Source: Molanna angustata (taxonomy: Eukaryota; Arthropoda; Insecta; Trichoptera; Molannidae). Taken from it: a DNA stretch of 64,000 nt. The translations under genes and the position numbers were made by a program. Shown here piece by piece: positions 1 through 11,012 of the stretch; the first letter of the stretch is position 1, and each line of letters begins with the position of its first letter. The stretch lies in the NCBI GenBank assembly GCA_963576475.1, contig OY754971.1:94501-158500 (forward strand). Reading direction: 5' to 3'. The notes under the pieces are model-generated. The model was not told the DNA's origin. It made no database searches and was given only the letters and a program-made list of their open reading frames with translations.

Positions 1-171
1 ACCTACTTAGCATTGTTCAACATTTTCCAATAATTATTATTGAGTACATAACCAATAAAATATTTCATGCTATACAGAATGTTTTATCAGTTGTCAAAAC
101 ATATTGTGTTGGAAAGCTTGCATAGATGACAATATGGCCAAATCAGTTCTAAGGAGACAAACATCTTTAAA

Positions 172-1378
172 TTTAAACAAATAGTAATTATACTAACGTT
201 GTGTGCACTTTTGCATTCCCAGTAAAATTACTAGTGTAGTGAATATTACTATAACTCCAACTTGAAATTAAAACAAATAGTAATTATACTAACGTTGTGT
301 GCCATACATGTTTGCATTCCCAGTAAAATTACTAGTGTAGTGAATATTACTATAACTCCAACTTGAAATTAAAACAAATAGTAATTATACTAACGTTGTG
401 TGCCATACATGTTTGCATTCCCAGTAAAATTACTAGTGTAGTGAATATTACTATAACTCCAACTTGAAATTAAAACAAATAGTAATTATACTAACGTTGT
501 GTGCCATACATGTTTGCATTCCCAGTAAAATTACTAGTGTAGTGAATATTACTATAACTCCAACTTGAAATTAAAACAAATAGTAATTATACTAACGTTG
601 TGTGCCATACATGTTTGCATTCCCAGTAAAATTACTAGTGTAGTGAATATTACTATAACTCCAACTTGAAATTAAAACAAATAGTAATTATACTAACGTT
701 GTGTGCCATACATGTTTGCATTCCCAGTAAAATTACTAGTGTAGTGAATATTACTATAACTCCAACTTGAAATTAAAACAAATAGTAATTATACTAACGT
801 TGTGTGCCATACATGTTTGCATTCCCAGTAAAATTACTAGTGTAGTGAATATTACTATAACTCCAACTTGAAATTAAAACAAATAGTAATTATACTAACG
901 TTGTGTGCCATACATGTTTGCATTCCCAGTAAAATTACTAGTGTAGTGAATATTACTATAACTCCAACTTGAAATTAAAACAAATAGTAATTATACTAAC
1001 GTTGTGTGCCATACATGTTTGCATTCCCAGTAAAATTACTAGTGTAGTGAATATTACTATAACTCCAACTTGAAATTAAAACAAATAGTAATTATACTAA
1101 CGTTGTGTGCCATACATGTTTGCATTCCCAGTAAAATTACTAGTGTAGTGAATATTACTATAACTCCAACTTGAAATTAAAACAAATAGTAATTATACTA
1201 ACGTTGTGTGCCATACATGTTTGCATTCCCAGTAAAATTACTAGTGTAGTGAATATTACTATAACTCCAACTTGAAATTAAAACAAATAGTAATTATACT
1301 AACGTTGTGTGCCATACATGTTTGCATTCCCAGTAAAATTACAGGTGTAGTGAATATTACTGTAACTCCAACTTGGTT
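172..1378. repeat. 101-bp minisatellite, about 12 copies
   Basis: Head-to-tail units of 101 bp, for example starting at 342, 443 and onward. They are almost identical except for a shortened first copy and a last copy with several substitutions. The array lies in the numb intron downstream of the 1726 exon. Near-identity between copies implies recent amplification or homogenisation. No coding potential is credible here; reading frames across it are artefacts of periodicity. Confidence 0.97.
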
Positions 1379-1586
1379 AGTAAAAATCGGAAGGTGTCGG
1401 ATGGATGGTTTCCACCAACCAAAGTGTCTCTTAATGGAAGACATGATGTAATTCACCGGCAGTCATGAAATGTTGCTCTTTTAGTAAAATGTGATGTTAG
1501 TGTTATAACTCTAAAATATAATATTTTACCGTTAGATAATATTTTATGGTGATGTGATTTGGTCAATTCAGCTGCAATAAGAGTAT

Positions 1587-1726
1587 CTTTGTCCCGTCTC
1601 TGTTTCCTCTCCAAACAAGCGGAGAAGGCGCAACCAACAGCATGAGATAATCTTTCACCGGGATCTCTAACAGCCAGGAATCCATGACACATCCAACGTC
1701 TAGTTGTGCCATCGCGACATATATAA
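1587..1726 (-). CDS. numb: numb, second PTB-domain exon
   Basis: This exon encodes the second half of the phosphotyrosine-binding (PTB/PID) domain of Numb, the membrane-associated adaptor that antagonises Notch and segregates asymmetrically in dividing precursor cells. Translation starts by completing the serine split across the intron and reads [19 protein letters not shown], then continues through [12 protein letters not shown] and [10 protein letters not shown]. These are signature stretches of insect Numb. The acceptor is TTTTCAG, with the first exon base at 1726, and the phase matches the donor of the exon at 5328-5755. The 3' limit is uncertain. Homology to other Numb proteins (RRDK followed by ECGVT) predicts an end at 1587, where there is no GT. 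The frame stays open to a stop at 1453-1455 through sequence that does not resemble Numb. Later exons must lie outside the window, left of position 1. Confidence 0.92.
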
Positions 1727-3874
1727 CTGAAAACATCAAACACACACATATTATTTATTGTAAACCAAACTTTGAATGTACATTCACATACTTCTCCAAC
1801 TACTATTGCACCAGCTCATCTATCAAGAAAATTTATTTTAGTTATGAAAACTAAAGAAAAAAAGATTAAGAAGTATCAAAAGGATCAACTAAATTAATTA
1901 AATTAATGCATATTACCTACACACAACATTACCTACACACTATATTACCTATAGGTACATGATCCAACCATAGATGGTGATAGCATGTATAGTTGAAGAA
2001 TATGTACCAAACTAAAAACCCATAAATCCAAATTAATAAATATTTTAAGATCTTGTGTTTTCCTGTGTGTGCGTGCGTGCGTGCGTGTGTGTGTGTGTGT
2101 GCCGAAACACCCCAACTAGATAATTTAATTTTCTATAAAAAATATTAACAACATATTAGCACATCTCTAATTTTTTTTAACAATTTTTATAAAAATTGAA
2201 TTTAGTGACGACATCGCTTCATACAATTTGTATGGCAGTCGCCTATACACAATATGTAGGAAGACCTATAGTTTGATAGGTACTTAATCTCCAAACATAC
2301 ATACAGAACCATCATGCTGTTTTGATATATTGGGTAGGATCAAAGGACTGACATCCATATTATCCTATCTTGACATACATACCTAGGTACATGCGTTATA
2401 TAGAAAATCAAATATATTAAAATATTAAATAATTTGTATTTATGGGTTTATAGTTTGGTACTTATTCTTCAACTATACATACCATCGCTATCGACAGTTT
2501 GATCTCATGTGTTACATGCAACTAGTAAGTATGGAATAAATATGGAACATTTTTGTAATTGCCAGGTAGGTACGTACCTACCTATACCAAAGTTCTAAAA
2601 ATGAATTTGATTCATAAAAAAATCCCAGTATGTTGGTTTCAGTAAATTGGTTTATTTGAAAATTGTATTCTGTGTAACCAAGGAAACGAAATATAATAAT
2701 AGGTATTTACGTAAAATATTTTAGTACTTTTTGCTGCCGATAGATTCTGCTAGTTCGATGTTTTCGTTCATATATAAAATGAAAAATTTCCTTATAAAAT
2801 TTTTACATTTTATAAATACGAAAATAAAACAAAATAATCTCAATGTTTTTCACTCAAACGCTAAGTTATACTTGCAAATATATGTTATTCGTGTAAAAAC
2901 GCACTTCTGAAATTGAAATAAACAAATATTTGCTTACGAGAAACTACACATTTTGACGTTTCATTTGTGGCAAATTTTGTAGGAAAATTTACGAAAAACT
3001 AAAAATAATGTAATAAAACATTAAAAAGTTAATTCTTTATTAGCCTAAAACCATCACTGATTGTGAATAAAGCTGTGTGCATAGTTTTTATCGTTTAAAA
3101 CATTATAGTTTATGATTGATACTTGGCCTAAAAAAATTCCACATACATACATATAAATATATTAACATATAAATAAATATATATATTACACACTAAAATA
3201 TTATGGTGGGGATTAACACAAATTGTACATACTATTATTTTATGAAATTCCTTACAAATTATACAAAACGTTATTTTAAAATATTTTTTTACAACGAAAT
3301 TGAATTTTAACTGTTTTGAATTACGTGGCTCTTAATCTCGATTTTTGCATAAATATCAAATGCAAAATACTAATAATAATTTTAAATAGTTTATAAAACT
3401 TAATAAGGAACAATAATCATCACTGTCCTTTTCCCATGATTTTAAAGATAAACGATCTATTCGGTATAATTTGAATCAAAACAATTCAAACATACATACC
3501 ATCATACTGTTTTCATATTCTGAGTAGGAAAAAAGACTGACCTCCATACTATCCTATCTTGAAATACATACCTACATGTTTTGTATAGAAAACAAAATAT
3601 CTTAAAATATTCAATAATTTGGATTTATGGGTTTATAATTTGGTACATATTCTTCAACTATACATACCATCGCTATCGACAGTTGGATCTCATGTAAATA
3701 CTTTATATTTTTAATGACTTTGTAAACCAAATTATGTTATTGAAATTATGCGATCGGTTTCGGATCTAACCGCTCTTTCTTCAGGCAAGCCAAATAACTT
3801 AAATAAATAAAGTTGTTTATAAAAAGTTATTATTAAAAATATAATTAAAAACGAATTAAACACTCTTCACATTT
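1727..3874. other. numb intron, left part, with old repeat fragments
   Basis: AT-rich intronic sequence. It contains a GTGC/GT microsatellite at about 2064-2101 and an interspersed-family fragment at 2102-2526 that ends in ACTAGT. A truncated second fragment of the same family lies at about 3485-3695. I see no exon in the remainder. Confidence 0.8.
2102..2526 (+). repeat. Interspersed family X, 3' part
   Basis: It shares blocks with copies near 3.5, 26.9, 29.6, 39.2, 41, 44 and 61 kb. Shared blocks include 'gacgacatcgcttcatacaa', 'cgcctatacacaatat' and the closing 'gttacatgcaactagt'. It is non-coding. The end carries a small hairpin (CATGT/ACATG) a few bases before CTAG, which resembles a Helitron 3' end. 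Confidence 0.8.
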
Positions 3875-5327
3875 AAGTAAAGTAAGTGTATCTCAACATA
3901 CATTATAACAAGTAAAGTAAGTGTATCTCAACATACATTATAACAAGTAAAGTAAGTGTATCTCAACATACATATAACAAGTAAAGTAAGTGTATCTCAA
4001 CATACATATAACGAGTAAAGTAAGTGTATCTCAACATACATATAACAAGTAAAGTAAGTGTATCTCAACATACATATAACAAGTAAAGTAAGTGTATCTC
4101 AACATACATATAACAAGTAAAGTAAGTATATCTCAACATACATATAACAAGTAAAGTAAGTGTATCTCAACATACATATAACAAGTAAAGTAAGTGTATC
4201 TCAACATACATTATAACAAGTAAAGTAAGTGTATCTCAACATACATATAACAAGTAAAGTAAGTGTATCTCAACATACATATAACGAGTAAAGTAAGTGT
4301 ATCTCAACATACATATAACAAGTAAAGTAAGTGTATCTCAACATACATATAACAAGTAAAGTAAGTGTATCTCAACATACATATAACAAGTAAAGTAAGT
4401 GTATCTCAACATACATATAACAAGTAAAGTAAGTGTATCTCAACATACATATAACAAGTAAAGTAAGTGTATCTCAACATACATATAACAAGTAAAGTAA
4501 GTGTATCTCAACATACATATAACGAGTAAAGTAAGTGTATCTCAACATACATATAACGAGTAAAGTAAGTGTATCTCAACATACATATAACAAGTAAAGT
4601 AAGTGTATCTCAACATACATATAACAAGTAAAGTAAGTGTATCTCAACATACATATAACAAGTAAAGTAAGTGTATCTCAACATACATATAACAAGTAAA
4701 GTAAGTGTATCTCAACATACATATAACAAGTAAAGTAAGTGTATCTCAACATACATATAACAAGTAAAGTAAGTGTATCTCAACATACATATAACAAGTA
4801 AAGTAAGTGTATCTCAACATACATATAACAAGTAAAGTAAGTGTATCTCAACATACATATAACAAGTAAAGTAAGTGTATCTCAACATACATATAACAAG
4901 TAAAGTAAGTGTATCTCAACATACATATAACAAGTAAAGTAAGTGTATCTCAACATACATATAACAAGTAAAGTAAGTGTATCTCAACATACATATAACA
5001 AGTAAAGTAAGTGTATCTCAACATACATATAACAAGTAAAGTAAGTGTATCTCAACATACATATAACAAGTAAAGTAAGTGTATCTCAACATACATATAA
5101 CAAGTAAAGTAAGTGTATCTCAACATACATATAACAAGTAAAGTAAGTGTATCTCAACATACATATAACAAGTAAAGTAAGTGTATCTCAACATACATAT
5201 AACAAGTAAAGTAAGTGTATCTCAACATACATATAACAAGTAAAGTAAGTGTATCTCAACATACATATAACAAGTAAAGTAAGTGTATCTCAACATACAT
5301 ATAACAAGTAAAGTAAGTGTATCTCAC
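3875..5327. repeat. 34-bp minisatellite abutting a numb splice donor, about 42 copies
   Basis: Units of 34 bp (a few of 35) with core 'aagtaaagtaagtgtatctc'. They are nearly identical apart from scattered caag/cgag variants. The right-hand end runs without a break into the donor of the numb exon ending at 5328. On the minus strand the intron begins GTGAGATACAC, and each repeat unit has TTGAGATACAC at the same place. The array fills about 40% of this intron. Confidence 0.97.
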
Positions 5328-5755
5328 CTAAAACCTCGTTCGTGGTTTCTATCGGGAGCACAGAAAGAGACCTTCTCAATAGTCTGATCCACAATAAGTC
5401 CCTTAGTATCGTCCTCCACAACCCTGAGGCCATCACCACTGACATGTAGAGCGGCACGCACAGCACGACGTCTGGAGGCTCTCAGCACCTTGAGTGCCTC
5501 CTCACAGACCTGCATACCGCGGGACTCGAACACTTCCACACACCCGAGGTACTTGACTGGGAAGGAGCACGTGGAGGCTCTCACGGCGGCCTCGTCCGCC
5601 TGCCACTGGTGGGGGCGAGCGCTCTCAGGACCCTGCCCTCCTACGCCCCCTACACCACCCCCTCCCTCGCCGCCCTTACGACGGCGAAACGAGTCTCGGA
5701 ATGACCGACGAAGTCGATCCATGCTTCGGCCGTGAGACCGCCGGAAGGATACGCC
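5328..5755 (-). CDS. numb: numb, N-terminal exon with first half of PTB domain
   Basis: This exon encodes the conserved Numb start [16 protein letters not shown] and then a glycine-rich insert. It continues with the PTB beginning [12 protein letters not shown], followed by [38 protein letters not shown] and [16 protein letters not shown]. All of these are hallmark insect Numb segments. The PTB domain binds NPxF/NPxY-type partners and phospholipid, and it helps place Numb at the cell cortex. The acceptor is TTGTTCCAG, with the exon starting at 5755. The donor is TTTTAG/GTGAGA, with the exon ending at 5328 two bases into a serine codon. An internal ATG at 5722-5720 would start the short isoform (131 complete codons in this exon). 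The 11 codons upstream ([11 protein letters not shown]) are open and correspond to the spliced-in part of the long isoform. The exon is much more GC-rich than its surroundings. Confidence 0.96.
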
Positions 5756-6714
5756 CTGGAACAATAAATATGTACATTGATAAGTCACAATAATTACAAC
5801 CATAATTAGGTAATTATGAAGAAATGTATATTTGCTAATTCGCAATGAGGGTATCAGTGGTAGTGGTAGGTATAAATAACTGAACCAAATTCAGATGGTT
5901 GGTTGGGATTAGTTAACTACTCATATGGGGAGGAGGGAGAACCACCCACCCTTGAGGAACAAGACGAATTAGACAAAGAAAAATTAGATACTTATAATAT
6001 AAAAACAAGTATTGCTTAATACGAAGGTAAGTATATATGGAGGCGGGACATAGTACCTAATTATAATAATAAACACTTCCTTGCACTCCGCGCAAGTGGC
6101 CAGTTATTGCCGTACTTATGACAATTTTCGTAATAATTATTTTAAACTGTAAGTTATAGACGGAATAATAAATTAAAACATTTAAAAAATAAAAAGTCTA
6201 TTTCAGTCTTCAAAAGTAGTTCAAAATAGTTACATTCATTTATTTATTGAACAAAATAGTAAGAAAACTACATAATACCTACATATATAATATAATAGAA
6301 GGGTAGATACTTAGGTAGGCACACCATATACCTAATGTATGTATGTATGTATGTATGTATGTAGGGTGGGGGTACATTGCTTCTACAGTTCCCACGGCTA
6401 CATGACCCCATGGGAACTAATATAGTAACTAGGTACCTTCATAATACATGTAGGTACTGTACTGTACTGTACTGTACTGTACATAATATATTTTGATAAT
6501 TATTTATTTATTTATTCTGAATTGACTCTATGTTTGTTTAAAAAAATAAAATTTTAATATTAACCACTTCCTTGCACCCTGCACAAGTTTCGAGTTTAAC
6601 CAGAAAAGCAATGTTTGTGTGAGACATTAATTAAATATTAAATATTTTTAAAAGATAATAAATTATTTAATTTTAAGAAAATGATTTTATGAACACGATT
6701 TAGTCTGAAGACCG
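5756..6714. other. numb intron, no gene seen
   Basis: AT-rich intronic sequence with short simple repeats: (ATGT)n at about 6337-6363 and (GTACT)n at about 6452-6481. Two related 'cacttccttgca' motifs (near 6067 and 6564) suggest old interspersed repeats. No exon could be supported. Confidence 0.7.
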
Positions 6715-7190
6715 TAAGTACAAGAAAAGATTTAAGGGTATACTTAATATAAACATAAGTACAAGAAAAGAGTTAAGGGTATACTTAATATAAACATAAG
6801 TACAAGAAAAGAGTTAAGGGTATACTTAATATAAACATAAGTACAAGAAAAGAGTTAAGGGTATACTTAATATAAACATAAGTACAAGAAAAGAGTTAAG
6901 GGTATACTTAATATAAACATAAGTACAAGAAAAGAGTTAAGGGTATACTTAATATAAACATAAGTACAAGAAAAGAGTTAAGGGTATACTTAATATAAAC
7001 ATAAGTACAAGAAAAGAGTTAAGGGTATACTTAATATAAACATAAGTACAAGAAAAGAGTTAAGGGTATACTTAATATAAACATAAGTACAAGAAAAGAG
7101 TTAAGGGTATACTTAATATAAACATAAGTACAAGAAAAGAGTTAAGGGTATACTTCACAAAAGTAAACATAAGTACAAGAAAAGAGTACT
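6715..7190. repeat. 41-bp minisatellite, about 11.5 copies
   Basis: Direct repeats of 41 bp with core 'acaagaaaagagttaagggt', for example at 6721, 6762 and 6803. The last copy is degraded by a short insertion. The array lies in the numb intron between the MGN exon and the PTB exon. Confidence 0.96.
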
Positions 7191-7257
7191 CTAATATAAA
7201 CAATTACCTCGTTAATATAACATATATGTATAAATAACTATAAATGCAAATATGTAC

Positions 7258-7326
7258 CCTCTGGAATGCCGCCGGTCCCATGCGACCCTGCAGCGGTTGG
7301 TGGGGAGCGGAGGGAATATTCCCCAT
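7258..7326 (-). CDS. numb: numb, start exon of the long (MGN) isoform
   Basis: The minus strand has ATG at 7326-7324 in a good Kozak setting (A at -3, G at +4). It opens a 23-codon reading frame beginning MGNIPSAPHQPLQGR and ending FQR at a GTACAT donor (exon end 7258). The phase is 0, which matches the phase-0 acceptor of the exon at 5755. The N-terminus resembles the MGNSSS...HEPL start of the Drosophila Numb long isoform. It fits the N-myristoylation pattern (G2, S6), which would help tether Numb to the membrane. The following exon reads VSFRRS just before MDRL, again like the fly long form. The segment is a small GC-rich island in AT-rich DNA. The 5' UTR boundary is not defined. Confidence is moderate because only a short protein stretch supports it. 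Confidence 0.74.
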
Positions 7327-8275
7327 CCTTGTCTACTTGTACTGCTGTCTCTGTTATTATATACAGCTATCTACAGCTGATGATATATGTCACCTCTCTC
7401 TTTGGTCCATCACATCACACCACATCACATCACATCACATCACATCACTAGTAATATTGTTACAAATAGATACATCTTATTGTAGGTACTTAAGTATGTA
7501 TGGACATTCCGTATCTACTGCTGCTGTTAATATTATTTGTGAATAACTTATTTGAAAACAAGCTTGCAATGTTTATCTACATAAGTAATATATAATTACA
7601 TATGTATGTACCCATGTTGGTTCTCTGAAGACAAAACTAAGAACACATCAAGTTAAAACTGCGCGACATTACATATAAAATACACGAAATAAGGACGATT
7701 TCAATAGGATTTCTACTCCTTGAAATATAATATGTAATGTAAGACTCATTTCACAATAAATTTACATGCATAACTAACTCATCAATGATTCACCTACTTA
7801 TATATGTATGGACCTATGTAGATATGTATGTATGTATGTACAAATTGATGACTAACTTATCGACTGACTCAAGATTCGATCGAACTATTAAATTAAAGTA
7901 TCTGCTTCCCACTAAAAATATTCTAAATATACCTATTTGGTGAAAACAAATATAGGTACTAAAGTACCTACTTAAATGATATTAGAGTTAACTCCCTCCT
8001 CACACCGATACTACATATGTAAGTACCTACCTACCTAGGTACATTAATCCAAGAAGCTGCACGGACTGACCTGACCAGTATGAGGTAGGTACCTATCTAT
8101 GTATATACCACACCACCTACCTTCCTACATAATAATATGACTGAGGCGTTCGACAAAACCTGAATATTATGGTGTCCATCGGATGAAACATCCTCATATT
8201 ATTATACAGGTATCTACATAAGTACCTATCTATAGACAGACGTACACAGGTATGTATGTATGTAAATACTTATGT
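7327..8275. other. Upstream of numb start exon, no gene seen
   Basis: AT-rich sequence that may include numb 5' UTR or intron. It holds a short (CACAT)n tract at about 7406-7447 and several GTAGGTACC-type motifs. I see no coding exon and no convincing core promoter. Confidence 0.6.
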
Positions 8276-8335
8276 CAATACCTACCTACCTACCTACCTA
8301 CCTACCTACCTACCTACCTACCTACCTACCTACCA
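8276..8335. repeat. (TACC)n microsatellite
   Basis: About 13 uninterrupted TACC units, followed by an imperfect tail. Confidence 0.95.
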
Positions 8336-8407
8336 CTACCACTAGGTCGGTATCTACCTACATTATTTAATAAATCCATTTAACGACACTTTCTTTGTCT
8401 CTTTAAC

Positions 8408-9240
8408 AATATTAATCATATCTACCTAAACACAATATCATATCTACCTAAACACAATATCATATATACATAAACACAATATCATATCTACCTAAACACA
8501 ATATCATATCTACCTAAACACAATATCATATCTACCTAAACACAATATCATATATACATAAACACAATATCATATATACATAAACACAATATCATATCTA
8601 CCTAAACACAATATCATATCTACCTAAACACAATATCATATATACATAAACACAATATCATATCTACCTAAACACAATATCAAATATACATAAACACAAT
8701 ATCATATATACATAAACACAATATCATATCTACCTAAACACAATATCATATATACATAAACACAATATCATATATACATAAACACAATATCATATATACA
8801 TAAACACAATATCATATCTACCTAAACACAATATCATATATACATAAACACAATATCATATCTACCTAAACACAATATCATATCTACCTAAACACAATAT
8901 CATATATACATAAACACAATATCATATATACATAAACACAATATCATATATACATAAACACAATATCATATATACATAAACACAATATCATATCTACCTA
9001 AACACAATATCATATATACATAAACACAATATCATATCTACCTAAACACAATATCATATCTACCTAAACACAATATCATATATACATAAACACAATATCA
9101 TATCTACCTAAACACAATATCATATCTACCTAAACACAATATCATATCTACCTAAACACAATATCATATATACATAAACACAATATCATATCTACCTAAA
9201 CACAATATCATATCTACCTAAACACAATATCATATATACA
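8408..9240. repeat. 22-bp minisatellite, left half, about 37 copies
   Basis: Units of 22 bp come in two forms, 'catatctacctaaacacaat' and 'catatatacataaacacaat', interleaved irregularly. The array stops exactly at the left LTR (9241) and resumes after the right LTR (20906). It was therefore one array, split by the retrotransposon. Confidence 0.97.
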
Positions 9241-9541
9241 TGTAAAACAAGTACTTACATAGATGTCACCTAGAAGTACTTATTTCATTTTTATTTGAAT
9301 TGGTTCTATATTAAAATTTTAGTTTTATATTTGTTTTAAAGTGACAGTTAAGATTCTAAAAAGGAGGAACTAAAAGCATTTAATGTCGTTTCTCTTTTTA
9401 CAGGTAAAATTATATTTGTTATCATTATTATTTATTTATGTTTATGTTATTATTACTTTTATTGTATTTTATAATTATTTTAATAATAAATTTCTCTTTT
9501 TACAGAGCAACTACTTAATTTGCTTAATACACTCCATTATA
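9241..9541 (+). repeat. 5' LTR of the gypsy-type element
   Basis: Begins TGTAAAACAAGTACTTAC and ends near ACTCCATTATA. It matches the 3' LTR over its full 301 bp with about two substitutions (near 9317 and 9513). I could not identify a standard TGG-type primer binding site immediately after it. Confidence 0.94.
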
Positions 9542-9582
9542 AAACGACATTATTGTTTAACGACAAAATCAAGATACATAAA

Positions 9583-10097
9583 ATGGGGAAACTTCATTTT
9601 GAATTTAAAATATTACCTGGAAGTGATGGAAAAACAAATGTTTATAATATAATCTCAATCACCACAACTGATAACAAGGTTTATGCTATACCAGAAGAGC
9701 TACAACCAGTGAGCAAACACAAAGAAATAATAAAAACAAGTGCCTTTATTAAAGTAAAAAGAAGTATAACAAAAAGGTATCAAGTACGAAGAGTTTGGAT
9801 AACGTTAATAGATGAGTTACAAAAAACATACATAGATGAAGATGGTAACTTACAATTTGATAATATATATTTGGAGGAAATTACACAAAATAAAATACAG
9901 GAGACAAAAATTATTGACAATTTTATAGCTCAAAAAGATATTTGTAAACCTAATAATATAAAAAAATTAGCAGTTAATTTTGTTATAGAAAATTTTACGA
10001 CAAAAACTTCTAACGTATCACAATGGATAAATATTTTTGAAAGTGAATGTACTCGTTTGGGAATTGAAGAAGATATTAAGAAAATTGAAACACTTAG
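9583..10097 (+). pseudogene. gag: gag, 5' part (gypsy-type element), cut by nested insertion
   Basis: The reading frame starts at an ATG 42 bp after the LTR (MGKLHFEFKILPG) and stays open for about 171 codons. It includes an SQWINIFESECTRLGI stretch typical of retrotransposon Gag capsid regions. The frame then runs into the BEL/Pao LTR at the CTTAG target duplication. In-frame Gag sequence resumes at 16725. Gag would form the intracellular capsid that packages the element RNA. This copy cannot make it intact because of the insertion and a later frameshift. Confidence 0.85.
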
Positions 10098-10461
10098 TGT
10101 TCGGTAAATGTGGCAACACTTCCAACCTTTTCCGATCCCTGAAATATTGTTACCTACATAGGAACAAAAACAATCGTCAATACTCTCTCGTCGTGTGTGA
10201 ACGCATTGCACTGTGACAGAAAGTTATATAGTCGACTCAAGAGAAAATATACATATTTTCTACCTTTTCGCATCAATCATCGAAACTACGCGCCGTGCGC
10301 TATTTTGAATTCCTGAACCGTGTTCAGAGGAAGTTTTAAAGTGTAAATCAGTGTTGTGTCATAGAGGTTGGTGTAGTGCCCTCCGTGAAGACACTACACA
10401 AGACGAAGGAAGAAGGCTGCCAAGGTAGGTGCAATATTTTCCCTTCTCTCTATACGCAACA
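10098..10461 (+). repeat. 5' LTR of the BEL/Pao element
   Basis: 364 bp, TG...CA termini, apparently identical to 16356-16719. It should contain the element's promoter, but no TATA box or initiator could be assigned with confidence. Confidence 0.96.
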
Positions 10462-11012
10462 TCCTTTGGTCCTTTCGATCCGAATTGTCCATCCTATGGT
10501 CCATTCCGAGCCTATTATCCTAAATTCCAGCCACATCGGACGTCATCAAATCGTATTTGTATGACAAAACACACGTAAATTGTGTTATTTCGTTATATTT
10601 GTAATATTTCAACATAGTATTATACATAATATTATTCTGAAATATCAATTTATTATTTGAAGACAATAGCAAACAATAACCTCGTTTTGGTCGGTGTACT
10701 ACATAATTATGTAGGTAAAATTATATTTATTATTTTTTTGTGGCTATTCTTATAATTATTTTATTTGTGAAACGGCAATAGTTGCTTAGTTCAGAGCAGT
10801 GTGAATTATTTTCTATGGTCAAATATCTGTAACTAACTTCACGTTGTTTACTACTGAACTGACAGCCGTACAGTATAATATTATCTAGGTACCTATATCT
10901 CGATCTTATGTTGACAAATAACAATAATAAGTGTATATTATATTATTATATTGTATGTATAGTGTAAAGTATTATATACTCCTTGTGTAGAGTTATATTA
11001 TCTGTGTTTAAA
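10462..11012 (+). other. BEL/Pao leader between 5' LTR and gag-pol
   Basis: Untranslated leader of about 550 bp, AT-rich after the first 120 bases. It carries the candidate primer binding site at 10467-10484. No coding frame worth reporting. Confidence 0.7.

Noticed and set aside
3875..5327. CRISPR-like array (regular short direct repeats)
   Set aside because: The units are contiguous with no variable spacers, and the context is a eukaryotic intron. It is a minisatellite.
5490..5735. Plus-strand 81-codon frame opposite the numb PTB exon
   Set aside because: Antisense shadow of the GC-rich numb exon; no independent motif.
9520..9582. Extension of gypsy gag upstream into the LTR
   Set aside because: No ATG in this part and it overlaps the LTR; the first ATG is at 9583.
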